Assembly: GCF_010731635.1 (NCBI RefSeq)
Contig: NZ_AP022583.1
Location: forward strand, 1,116,001-1,180,000
Source of the DNA: Mycobacterium noviomagense
GTDB taxonomy: Bacteria > Actinomycetota > Actinomycetes > Mycobacteriales > Mycobacteriaceae
Length of the DNA: 64,000 nucleotides
Direction of reading: 5' to 3'
Shown here: positions 1 through 7,283 of the stretch, in pieces
Numbering within the stretch: position 1 is the first letter of the stretch
Layout of the letters: each line of letters starts with the position of its first letter
Translations under genes and position numbers: made by a program
Notes under the pieces: model-generated
The model's input: the letters and a program-made list of their open reading frames with translations, nothing else
What the model was told of the DNA's origin: nothing
Databases searched by the model: none

Positions 1-58
1 CTGCGCCGACGCGGGCTGCGGCATTGACACCGGCCCCACTTCCGGGTACTCCCGGCCC

Positions 59-1159
59 ATGAACGCAATGTCGCGGCGCGGATTGGGCCAGTTGTTCGCG
101 GGAGTCAGCGTGATGGCCGCTACCAGCGTGGCAGCCGCATGCCGCTCGAAACCCGAGACGAAACCCTCCACGCCCGCGGCGCCGCCACCCCCCGCTGGCC
201 CGGGTGTGGGCTTCGTGCTGTCCCATGAGCAATTCCCGACGGCTCAGCTGGTGGACCAGGCGCACGCAGCCGAGGATGCGGGGTTCCGTTACCTGTGGGC
301 CAGCGACCACATCCAGCCATGGCAGGACAACGAAGGCCATGCCATGTTCCCGTGGATCACGCTGGCATTGGTGGGTCAACGGACTAAACATGTCCCGTTC
401 GGTACCGGCGTCACTTGCCCGATCTGGCGCTATCACCCCACGACCGTCGCGCACGCCTTCGCGTCGCTCGCGATCGTCTTCCCCGGGCGGGTGTTCCTCG
501 GTCTGGGTACCGGCGAGCGGCTCAACGAGCAAGCGGCCACCACCCAGTTCGGCAGCTACCAAGAGCGCCACGACCGGTTGATCGAAGCGATCCAACTGAT
601 CCGGCAACTGTGGAGCGGCCAGCGAATCTCGTTCCAGGGCCGCTATTTTCAGACCAACCAGCTCAAGATCTACGACGTGCCGCCGTCGCCGCCGCCGATC
701 TACGTCGCCGCAGGCGGTCCGAAAAGCGCCCAGCTGGCCGGCCAGTACGGCGACGGCTGGATCACCCAAGCCGGCGACGTCAAGAACCAGAAACTCGTCG
801 ACGCGTTCAACCAGGGAGCACACACCTCCGGCCGCGATCCGGCCACGATGGGCAAGCGAGCCGAAATGTTCGCCGTCGTCGGCGACCAGAACGAGATCAA
901 CCGCGCCGCCGAGCTGTGGCGGTTCACCGGCGGGGCCGTCGACCAGCCCAACCCGGTCGACATCCAGCAAGCGGCAGAACGTAATCCACTCGACAAGGTG
1001 ATCAAGGGCTGGACCACCGGCACGGATGCGGCCACACACATCAAAGCAGTCCAAGCCGTACTCGATGCCGGCGCGACGCCGTTCATGCACTTTGCCCAGC
1101 GCGACCCGATCGCCGCGATCGACTTCTACCGCACCAATGTGCTAGCGCACCTGCATTGA
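59..1159 (+). CDS. fgd2: F420-dependent hydroxymycolic acid dehydrogenase-like lipoprotein
   Basis: A luciferase-like (LLM) TIM-barrel oxidoreductase that resembles, from memory, M. tuberculosis Rv0132c (fHMAD/Fgd2), which oxidises hydroxymycolates to ketomycolates with coenzyme F420 at the cell envelope. The N-terminus shows a Tat-like twin-arginine motif (SRRGLG, residues 5-10), a hydrophobic stretch and a lipobox ending at Cys28, then a Pro-rich linker, so the product should be an exported lipoprotein. Recognisable segments are FVLSHEQF, WASDHIQPWQDNEGH and GLGTGERLNEQAA. The 366 residues fit the family. An alternative ATG lies three codons downstream. Function is inferred from family; substrate is not proven. 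Confidence 0.85.
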   Translation: MNAMSRRGLGQLFAGVSVMAATSVAAACRSKPETKPSTPAAPPPPAGPGVGFVLSHEQFPTAQLVDQAHAAEDAGFRYLWASDHIQPWQDNEGHAMFPWITLALVGQRTKHVPFGTGVTCPIWRYHPTTVAHAFASLAIVFPGRVFLGLGTGERLNEQAATTQFGSYQERHDRLIEAIQLIRQLWSGQRISFQGRYFQTNQLKIYDVPPSPPPIYVAAGGPKSAQLAGQYGDGWITQAGDVKNQKLVDAFNQGAHTSGRDPATMGKRAEMFAVVGDQNEINRAAELWRFTGGAVDQPNPVDIQQAAERNPLDKVIKGWTTGTDAATHIKAVQAVLDAGATPFMHFAQRDPIAAIDFYRTNVLAHLH

Positions 1160-1162
1160 GCG

Positions 1163-2062
1163 CTAGTGCAGCACCGCGCTCAGATAAGTCACATCGGCGA
1201 AAGCGGCGGCGACGTCGTCATCGGGATAGTCGAAGTCGTTGTCGGCGTGCATCTGCGCGACGGGGCGGTGACTAACCTGCCAGCCGCTGCGGCTCAGGTA
1301 CTCGACGATGTGGCTGCGCTCGCCGTGGTAGACGAGCTCGTTGAAGTCGACGACGTCGAACCCGAGCTCGACCATCCGCTCGTGATGGGCGCGCCAGCGC
1401 TCGTCGGCGAAAATCGCAGTGTCGGGCACGAATTCGAGTGCCAGCCGACTGCAGCGCGCACTCAGCGCGGTGATGTGGTCGAACAGGGCGTCCTGAGCGT
1501 CCGATGGCAGGTAGACCACCAATCCCTCGGCGCTCCACGCCGCGGGCGCACCGGAATCGAATCCGGCTTCTCGAAGCGCCGCCGGCCAGTCGTCGCGCAA
1601 GTCGACGGCCACGGTCCGCCGCTCGACTTTCGGCTCGGCGCCCAGCTTTCGCAATGTTGAGGTCTTGAAGTCGATGACCTCCGGCAGGTCGACCTCGTAG
1701 ACGACGGTGCCGGCCGGCCACGGCAAACGGTAGGCCCGCGCATCCAGCCCCGCAGCGAGGATGACCACCTGCCGCACGCCGCTTTCCACCGCGTCGAGGA
1801 AGTGCCGGTCATAAAACCGGGTGCGGACCGCCATGCCGCGCGCCATGCGGTCGGGATCGAAGTCGGAGCCCTCGCCGACCGGAATCTCCCCGTTGACCAG
1901 CCGGGTGTAGACGTCGATGCCGACCGCGCGCACCAGCGGCGCGGCAAACGGGTCGTCGATCAGCCCCCTCTCGGAGGACAGTGCCCGCTGCGCGGCAACC
2001 ATCGTGGCCGTCGCGCCCACGCTCGTCGCGAGATCCCAACTATCGCTTTCGGTGCGCACCAT
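1163..2062 (-). CDS. Mycobacterial SAM-dependent methyltransferase (Rv0830-type)
   Basis: Member of the large mycobacterial family of putative S-adenosylmethionine-dependent methyltransferases (TIGR00027/LCMT-like). The protein shows the N-terminal hallmark of this family ([20 protein letters not shown]) and the SAM-binding region [16 protein letters not shown] followed by an acidic segment (YEVDLPEVI). The frame stays open 17 codons further upstream, but the family consensus begins at MVRTE, so I start at 2062; the product is then 299 residues, normal for the family. The gene converges on the upstream Fgd2-like gene with only three bases between their stop codons. Substrate unknown. Confidence 0.85.
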   Translation of the reverse strand: MVRTESDSWDLATSVGATATMVAAQRALSSERGLIDDPFAAPLVRAVGIDVYTRLVNGEIPVGEGSDFDPDRMARGMAVRTRFYDRHFLDAVESGVRQVVILAAGLDARAYRLPWPAGTVVYEVDLPEVIDFKTSTLRKLGAEPKVERRTVAVDLRDDWPAALREAGFDSGAPAAWSAEGLVVYLPSDAQDALFDHITALSARCSRLALEFVPDTAIFADERWRAHHERMVELGFDVVDFNELVYHGERSHIVEYLSRSGWQVSHRPVAQMHADNDFDYPDDDVAAAFADVTYLSAVLH

Positions 2063-2204
2063 CTCGGCCTCATCCCGACGTTCCAGCAATATAGTTAGCC
2101 TATTTACTACCACAGCCGCCGCTGCGCCCGGAGAGGCGGACTAGATAGCGGCTCGCGCAAGACCCAGTGACCGACCTTGACGGGACCGGATGTTGTTGGG
2201 CTAC

Positions 2205-2226
2205 TATCTGCGTATGCATGCAGGTA
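2205..2226. promoter_or_regulatory. Candidate KmtR operator palindrome over the kmtR start
   Basis: TATCTGC at 2205-2211 and GCAGGTA at 2220-2226 form a 22-bp interrupted palindrome (six of seven arm positions pair) centred on the kmtR start codon at 2214. A dyad overlapping its own start region is typical of autoregulated ArsR/SmtB sensors. Binding is inferred. Confidence 0.45.
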
Positions 2227-2588
2227 ACCAGAATGGCCGGTTGCCTGAAGACCAGGTCAGTCTGGTCGTCGAGGTGTTCCGCATGCTGGCTGACGCCACC
2301 CGCGTGCAGGTGCTGTGGTCGCTGGCCGATCGCGAGATGTCGGTCAACGAACTCGCCGAGCACGTCGGCAAACCCGCGCCGTCCGTATCCCAGCACTTGG
2401 CGAAGCTGCGCATGGCCCGGCTGGTGCGCACCCGCCGCGTTGGAACCACGATCTTCTACAGCCTGGAAAACGAGCATGTGCGCCGACTGGTCGTCGACGC
2501 CGTCTTCAACGCCGAGCATGCCGGCCCGGGCGTTCCGCGGCACCACCGCGGCAGCGACGGGCTGCAGGTGATTACCGAAAACTCATAA
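2214..2588 (+). CDS. kmtR: ArsR/SmtB-family Ni/Co sensor KmtR
   Basis: A 124-residue winged-helix metalloregulator nearly identical in its core to M. tuberculosis KmtR (Rv0827c), which senses Ni(II)/Co(II) and derepresses an efflux gene and itself. The helix-turn-helix reads LADATRVQVLWSL...MSVNELAEHVGKPAPSVSQHLAKLRMARLV. The C-terminal tail carries the metal-site signature region NAEHAGPGVPRHHRG with several His residues. I choose ATG 2214, within the 22-bp palindrome, over the TTG 24 bases upstream. It is followed after 12 bases by a His-rich peptide gene with a strong ribosome binding site, so both are probably one metal-responsive transcript. Confidence 0.92.
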   Translation: MHAGNQNGRLPEDQVSLVVEVFRMLADATRVQVLWSLADREMSVNELAEHVGKPAPSVSQHLAKLRMARLVRTRRVGTTIFYSLENEHVRRLVVDAVFNAEHAGPGVPRHHRGSDGLQVITENS

Positions 2589-2600
2589 AGGAGGAAAACT

Positions 2601-2807
2601 ATGCCGCACCACGAGCACACCCATGAGGCGCCGCATTCGCACGAGCACCAGCACGGGGACGTGAGTCACGCCCACGCGCACACCACGCACGAGCACGAGC
2701 ACGTCGAGCACGAGCACCCCCACACCCACGACGACGGAACCGAGCACACCCACCAACACGTGCACCAGTCAGGGCTGGAGGAAGCGCACAACCACGGCCA
2801 CGCCTGA
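2601..2807 (+). CDS. Small His-rich putative metal-binding protein
   Basis: A 68-residue peptide in which 25 residues are histidine, mostly as alternating His-X-His runs (for example HTHEHEHVEHEHPHTH), interspersed with Glu, Asp and Thr; there is a single Trp-free, Cys-free chain with no membrane segment or signal peptide. It is preceded by a near-perfect Shine-Dalgarno (AAAGGAGG, 2588-2595). Composition resembles Hpn-type nickel storage peptides and the His loops of cation-diffusion facilitators. Sitting 12 bases behind kmtR it is most simply a cytosolic Ni/Co/Zn buffer or metallochaperone induced with the sensor. Family membership cannot be assigned from such low-complexity sequence. Confidence 0.8.
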   Translation: MPHHEHTHEAPHSHEHQHGDVSHAHAHTTHEHEHVEHEHPHTHDDGTEHTHQHVHQSGLEEAHNHGHA

Positions 2808-2809
2808 CG

Positions 2810-3814
2810 TCAGACGTTGGGGCAGTAGTGCTTCGGGTTGTCGCGCTCGTCCAGCGGCGGCAGATTACGGGCGGGTGTGTGCACCAGCGGGGTGTCGGCC
2901 GGAATCCGGCCGGTGGCCCGGTCCCAACCGGCCCGGGCCCGTGGGTGCTTGCGGTAACGCGGAGGAACTAGCGCGAATACCAGCCGCACCAGGTCACCAA
3001 ATCGCCGGTGCAGCCACTCGTCGCGGCGCGACCAGGTGTAGCCCATCAGCTCGCGCACCGGCGGATCGTAGAGTCCCACGGTCAGCCAAACAAAGAACGG
3101 CGCCAATAGTTTTCGCTGCATGGCCCACAGCCAGTCCGGAAGCCATTGCGCAAACGGCGGTTTGGGCAATTCGGTAAGGTTAAGCACTTCACGGGCGGCC
3201 CAATTGTTCTCCAGCACTTCGCGGCACATGTGATCCCAATAGACCTGGAATTCCTCCCAGCTCTTCGGCACCGGCCGCATGCTCATGCCATACATCCGGT
3301 ACCACTCGACGTGTTCGTCGAACAGCTGGCGTTTTTGCGCCTCCGTGATTCCGCCGCAAAAACGTTCGGCCACAATCAAAGTGCCGACAAAGAAGGTGGC
3401 ATGCGCCCAATAGAAGACATCGGGGTTCAGTGCGTGATAGCGGCGGCCCTGGCCGTCGACGCCCTTGATGTCGATGTGGTAGTCGCGCACTTCCGCGCCC
3501 GTCGTCGGGGCCCGGTCACCGTCGAAAACCACGCCGCCGATCGGGTACAGCGAGCGCAGCAGTCGCGGCCAGCGTTCCCGGAAGAACGTGGAGTGCTCTT
3601 CGACTGCCGCTCCCAGTTGCGGGTGCATGTTCTGCATGGATCCGGCCCAGGGCCCTTGCAGCATGCCGCGCCAGTCGCCGAAGAACCGCCAGGTCAGCGA
3701 CTCCGGGCCCAGCGGCTTTGGCGGGGCGTCGTATCCCAGCGCCGACACCGGACACCCGGTGGCGACCCCGCTTTCGCTGGTCAGCGGCGCCGCCGCAGAC
3801 GTATGTTGAGTCAC
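2810..3814 (-). CDS. MpaB-family oxygenase (DUF2236), Rv0826-like
   Basis: A 334-residue member of the oxygenase-MpaB/DUF2236 family, related to latex-clearing and mycophenolate-pathway haem oxygenases. Recognisable family segments are WRFFGDWRGMLQGPWAGSMQNMHP near residue 45, the RYHALNPDVFYWAHATFF block near the middle and the hydrophobic KLLAPFFVWLTVGLYDPP. The start is placed at a GTG with AGGA nine bases upstream; a TTG nine codons further upstream is possible. It is transcribed divergently from a TetR regulator, with a palindrome between them, so it is the likely TetR target. The natural substrate is unknown. Confidence 0.8.
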   Translation of the reverse strand: MTQHTSAAAPLTSESGVATGCPVSALGYDAPPKPLGPESLTWRFFGDWRGMLQGPWAGSMQNMHPQLGAAVEEHSTFFRERWPRLLRSLYPIGGVVFDGDRAPTTGAEVRDYHIDIKGVDGQGRRYHALNPDVFYWAHATFFVGTLIVAERFCGGITEAQKRQLFDEHVEWYRMYGMSMRPVPKSWEEFQVYWDHMCREVLENNWAAREVLNLTELPKPPFAQWLPDWLWAMQRKLLAPFFVWLTVGLYDPPVRELMGYTWSRRDEWLHRRFGDLVRLVFALVPPRYRKHPRARAGWDRATGRIPADTPLVHTPARNLPPLDERDNPKHYCPNV

Positions 3815-3843
3815 TGTGGCAGTTCCTGTCGCGGTCAGCAATT

Positions 3844-3863
3844 CTGACTACATGCGTTGTCAG
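3844..3863. promoter_or_regulatory. Candidate TetR operator between divergent genes
   Basis: CTGAC at 3844-3848 and GTCAG at 3859-3863 are perfect inverted arms; two further inner positions on each side also pair (AC and GT), giving a 20-bp dyad with 14 paired bases. It lies between the MpaB-oxygenase start (3814) and the tetR start (3883), where a repressor would control both promoters. Confidence 0.5.
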
Positions 3864-3882
3864 TTTCCACACTAGGAGAGAT

Positions 3883-4467
3883 GTGCCTTCCGGTCAACGA
3901 CGGGGCCGCTGGTCGGGTGTGCCCCTGGAAGATCGCCATGCCCTGCGCCGCGACAGACTCATCGCCGCCGGAGTACAGCTGCTCGGCGACGAAAGCGGAC
4001 CAGCGGTAACTGTGCGCGCGGTGTGCCGCAAAGCCGGGCTCACCGAACGCTACTTCTACGAAAGCTTCGCCGACCGAGACGAATTCGTCCGCGCGGTCTA
4101 CGACGACGTCTGTACCCGCGCCATGTCGACGCTGATGTCGGCGACCACACCCCGGGAAGCCGTCGAACAATTCGTCGCGTTGATGGTCGACGACCCGGTG
4201 CGCGGCCGCGTGCTCTTGCTGGCGCCTGGAGTCGAGCCGGTGCTCACCCGCTCCGGGGCGGAATGGATGCCCAGCTTCATCGAATTGCTCCAGCGCAAGC
4301 TGACCCGGATCAGCGATCCGGTGCGGCAAAACATGGTCGCCACGAGCTTGATCGGCGGGCTGACCGCGCTGTTCACTGCGTACCTCGACGGCCGGTTGAC
4401 CGCCACCCGCGCGCAATTCATCGACTACTGCGTCGACATGCTGCTGAGCAGGGCCGCCGCCCACTAG
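3883..4467 (+). CDS. TetR-family regulator (Rv0825c-like)
   Basis: A 194-residue TetR regulator. The N-terminal helix-turn-helix is clear (RRDRLIAAGVQLL...VTVRAVCRKAGLTERYFYESFADRDEFVRAVYDDV); the C-terminal part is the variable ligand/dimer domain ending in a helical YCVDMLL segment. The start is taken at GTG 3883 because AGGAG lies four bases before it; the frame is open upstream but runs into the divergent gene. A tight GGGGC-TTC-GCCCC hairpin (4485-4497) follows the stop. Likely represses the divergent MpaB-type oxygenase and possibly itself. Confidence 0.82.
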   Translation: MPSGQRRGRWSGVPLEDRHALRRDRLIAAGVQLLGDESGPAVTVRAVCRKAGLTERYFYESFADRDEFVRAVYDDVCTRAMSTLMSATTPREAVEQFVALMVDDPVRGRVLLLAPGVEPVLTRSGAEWMPSFIELLQRKLTRISDPVRQNMVATSLIGGLTALFTAYLDGRLTATRAQFIDYCVDMLLSRAAAH

Positions 4468-4484
4468 CGCGAGCAGCTGCCAGG

Positions 4485-4497
4485 GGGGCTTCGCCCC
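4485..4497 (+). terminator. Short GC hairpin after tetR
   Basis: GGGGC, loop TTC, GCCCC: a five-pair hairpin 18 bases after the tetR stop. There is no T tract, so terminator function is plausible only in the mycobacterial sense. Confidence 0.35.
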
Positions 4498-4498
4498 G

Positions 4499-6110
4499 CG
4501 GTGGAAGATGAAAATTAGCACTGGCCGTTCGGCTGGGTGGGTGGTTGCTTCGCGGGCCGGTGCGGGTTGACGCTTTAGGGGTGTTTCGGTGACCCCGTTG
4601 CGTCTGTGTTGCCGGTGAGCACGGCGAGCAGCTTGGTGGCTGGAGGGCACCCCCTGGTGGTTGTGCGGGGGCGGTGGATTGTTGCCTGTGAGCACGTGAG
4701 TGAGACTCCTGTTTTGTTTTCGCCCTCTCCGAAACACGCTCCACCACAAGATATCTGGACGGAAAGGGTGTGATCGGCCATGGAGGTGATCCATCCGCGG
4801 TGCGCGGGCATTGATGTGTCGAAGAAAGACGCGAAGGTCTGCGTTCGGGTTCAGGGCCGAGGGCGGCGTGGCACGTCGACAACGGTCAGTACGTGGGGGT
4901 CGACCACCGGCGAGATCCTGGCGTTACGCGAGCATCTGCTCGCTGAGCGGGTCTCCTGTGTGGTGATCGAATCCACCTCCGATTACTGGAAGCCGTTTTA
5001 CTACCTACTCGAAGGCCAGCTGAACGTGATGCTGGTCAATGCCAAGGCGGCGCGCAATGTGCCCGGGCGCAAGACCGATGTCTCGGATGCGGCGTGGCTG
5101 GCCGATCTGGCGCCCACGGGCTGCTGCGCGCCTCGTTTGTGCCGCCGGAGCCGATTCGGGTGTTACGCGATCTGACCCGGGCTCGCACCACCATCACCCG
5201 GGCGCGCACCAAAGAGATTCAGCGGCTGGAGAAGCTGCTCGAAGACACCGGAATCAAACTCTCCGCGGTGGCCTCCAACATCGTCGGAGTCTCCGGGCGG
5301 GCAATGCTAGAAGCGCTGATCGCCGGCCAACGCGATTCGGTGGTCCTCGCTGATCTGGCCAAACAACGGATGCGTCAAAAGATCCCAGCGCTCACCGAGG
5401 CGCTGCGCGGACGGTTCACCGAGCATCACGCCTTTATGGTGCGGTTGTATTTGGATCGCATCGATGCCCACACCGCCGATATCGCCCGCCTGGATGCACG
5501 CATCGAGGAGGCGATCGCTCCTTCGACCCATCCGGGAGTTGCTGATGAGCATCCCGGGCTGGTCGCGGCTGGTGGCCGATGTGTTCATCGCCGAAACCGG
5601 TGCGGACATGAGCGTATTTCCCACCGCCGCGCACCTGGCGTCGTGGGCCGGGTGGTGCCGGGCTGCGACGAGTCAGCAGGCCGGGTCAAATCGGGCGCCA
5701 CCCGCCCGGGCAACCGTCACCTTAAAGCCGCGCTCGGCGTGGCAGCCCTGTCGGCCGCTCGCACCAAAGGCACCTACTACAGCATCCGCTACCGGCGCAT
5801 CGCCGGCCGGCGCCGGGCCGCCCAATCGCGCAGAGACAAAACCGCCGGTATGTCGATCGCCGGCCAGATCGCCCTAGTCTCCATCGAACACAAGATGCTC
5901 ACCGACGCCTGGAACATGCTGACCAACGGCGCCTTCTACCGCGATCCCGGCCCCGACTACTACACCCGACACCAGCCCGGCAAAGCCAAGGCACGAGCCA
6001 TCAAGCAATTGGAGAGCCTGGGATACAAAGTCACCCTCGAGCCACCCACCCAAGCCGCCTAACACCTAATGCCAGCGACTCATCAGCAAGGGGTCGCCTC
6101 ATTTTCGAGT
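4499..6110 (+). mobile_element. IS110-family insertion element (boundaries approximate)
   Basis: An IS110-type element inserted between tetR and desA1, genes that are direct neighbours in the M. tuberculosis order as I remember it. It comprises a roughly 280-base non-coding left part, a degenerate transposase gene and a short right end. IS110 elements lack classical terminal inverted repeats, so the ends given are simply limits set by neighbouring features. In characterised IS110 elements the long non-coding end encodes the bridge RNA; here 4499-4779 would be that region and contains a near-perfect 16-bp direct repeat (4608-4623 and 4681-4696, one mismatch). Confidence 0.7.
4780..6062 (+). 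pseudogene. IS110-family transposase, three frameshifts
   Basis: Joining three frames gives a near full-length IS110 transposase of about 427 residues. The DEDD RuvC-like N-terminal half is visible: GIDVSKKD, VVIESTSDYW and KTDVSDAAWLADL. The C-terminal Tnp domain follows: SIPGWSRLVADVFIAETGAD and the DESAGRVKSGATRPGNRHLKAAL segment with the presumed catalytic Ser. The frame changes near 5108 (CTGG for expected CTGGG), near 5520 (CCTT stretch) and near 5658 (GCC for expected GCCC). Each fits loss of one base from a short homopolymer. No neighbouring gene shows such indels, which favours true decay, but assembly error at homopolymers cannot be excluded. The element should be unable to transpose by itself. 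Confidence 0.85.
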
Positions 6111-6111
6111 G

Positions 6112-6159
6112 AGACGCAAAAGCCCCTTTTGCGTCTGCGTGTCGGGGGCTTTTGCGTCT
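6112..6159. repeat. GACGCAAAAG-type hairpin repeat with three complementary arms
   Basis: AGACGCAAAAGCCCC (6112-6126) can pair with GGGGGCTTTTGCGTCT (6144-6159) or with the nearer TTTTGCGTCT (6127-6136), giving two mutually exclusive hairpins. The core is shared with the hairpin at 46926-46975. It sits between the IS110 element and the desA1 promoter and may insulate desA1 from upstream transcription. Confidence 0.6.
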
Positions 6160-6200
6160 GCTCGACATAGACGGTAGACATGCCGTGGTGGCAGCCAAAC

Positions 6201-6229
6201 TTGATGCTACTGACGTACACAGATATATT
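6201..6229 (+). promoter_or_regulatory. Predicted desA1 promoter
   Basis: TTGATG (6201-6206), 17-base spacer, TATATT (6224-6229): a near-consensus housekeeping promoter ending 37 bases before the desA1 GTG. It lies downstream of the IS110 element and hairpin, so desA1 should keep its own promoter despite the insertion. Confidence 0.5.
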
Positions 6230-6266
6230 GACTGCAACCAACAGACACAGATACCCGGGAGGCGCT

Positions 6267-7280
6267 GTGCCGGATCCTAAGGACCTGAACCTGTTGCGTG
6301 AACTCGAGCCGGTCGTCGAGAAGAACCTCAACCGGCATCTGAGCATGCATAAGGAGTGGAATCCGCACGACTACATCCCGTGGTCGGACGGCAAGAACTT
6401 CTACGCCCTGGGCGGGCAAGACTGGTCACCAGAGCAGTCCAAGCTTTCCGATGTCGCCCAGGTGGCAATGGTTCAAAACTTGATGACCGAGGACAACCTG
6501 CCGTCGTATCACCGCGAGATCGCGATGAGCATGGGCATGGACGGCGCCTGGGGCCAGTGGGTCAACCGCTGGACCGCCGAGGAGAACCGGCACGGCATCG
6601 CGCTGCGCGACTACCTGGTGGTTACCCGCGCGGTCGACCCAGTCGAATTGGAACTGCTGCGCATTGAGGTGGTGAACCGGGGCTTCAGCCCGGGCCAGAA
6701 CCACCAGGGCGACCTGTTCTGCGAGAACATCTTCGACTCGATTCTCTACGTCACGTTCCAGGAGTTGGCCACCCGCATCTCGCACCGCAACACCGGCAAG
6801 GCCTGTGACGATCCGATCGCTGACCAGCTGCTGGCCAGAATCTCGGCCGACGAGAACCTGCACATGATCTTCTACCGCGACCTGTCCGAAGCCGGCATGG
6901 AGCTCGAGCCGAACAAGGCGATGAAATCGTTGCACCGGGTTTTGCGTAACTTCAAGATGCCCGGGTTCACCGTGCCGGAGTTTCGGCGCAAGGCCGTGAT
7001 GATCGCAGTCGGCGGCGTCTACGATCCGCGCATCCACCTCGACCATGTCGTGATGCCGGTGTTGAAGAAGTGGCGCATCTTCGAGCGCGATGACTTCACC
7101 GGCGAGGCCGCCCGGTTGCGCGACGACCTTGCCGTGCTGATGGGCGAGCTTGAGGTGGCCTGCGACAAGTTCGAGGTGTCCAAGCAACGTCAACTTGAGC
7201 GGGAAGCCCGGACGGGCAAGAGGGTGACCGCCCTCGAGCTGCATAAAACCGAAGGCAAGCTGGCGATGAGCCGGCGGTAG
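6267..7280 (+). CDS. desA1: Acyl-ACP desaturase DesA1
   Basis: A 337-residue ferritin-fold acyl-[acyl carrier protein] desaturase, closely matching M. tuberculosis DesA1 (Rv0824c), which introduces the double bond that feeds meromycolate synthesis. The two di-iron ligand motifs are present: ENRH in WTAEENRHGIALRDYL and ENLH in ISADENLHMIFYRD. The start is GTG 6267 with GGGAGG four bases upstream; the frame is open further upstream but those residues do not match the family N-terminus (LLRELEPVVEKNLNRHLSMHK). dusB starts three bases after the stop, so the two are co-transcribed. In M. tuberculosis this gene is essential. Confidence 0.95.
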   Translation: MPDPKDLNLLRELEPVVEKNLNRHLSMHKEWNPHDYIPWSDGKNFYALGGQDWSPEQSKLSDVAQVAMVQNLMTEDNLPSYHREIAMSMGMDGAWGQWVNRWTAEENRHGIALRDYLVVTRAVDPVELELLRIEVVNRGFSPGQNHQGDLFCENIFDSILYVTFQELATRISHRNTGKACDDPIADQLLARISADENLHMIFYRDLSEAGMELEPNKAMKSLHRVLRNFKMPGFTVPEFRRKAVMIAVGGVYDPRIHLDHVVMPVLKKWRIFERDDFTGEAARLRDDLAVLMGELEVACDKFEVSKQRQLEREARTGKRVTALELHKTEGKLAMSRR

Positions 7281-7283
7281 CCG

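Noticed and set aside
2583..2765. A 60-codon minus-strand ORF opposite the His-rich peptide
   Set aside because: Val/Leu-rich translation is simply the complement of His/Glu codons; the plus strand has the strong ribosome binding site.
3835..4794. A 319-codon minus-strand frame over tetR and the IS left end
   Set aside because: Antisense to tetR with low-complexity His/Arg/Gln composition.
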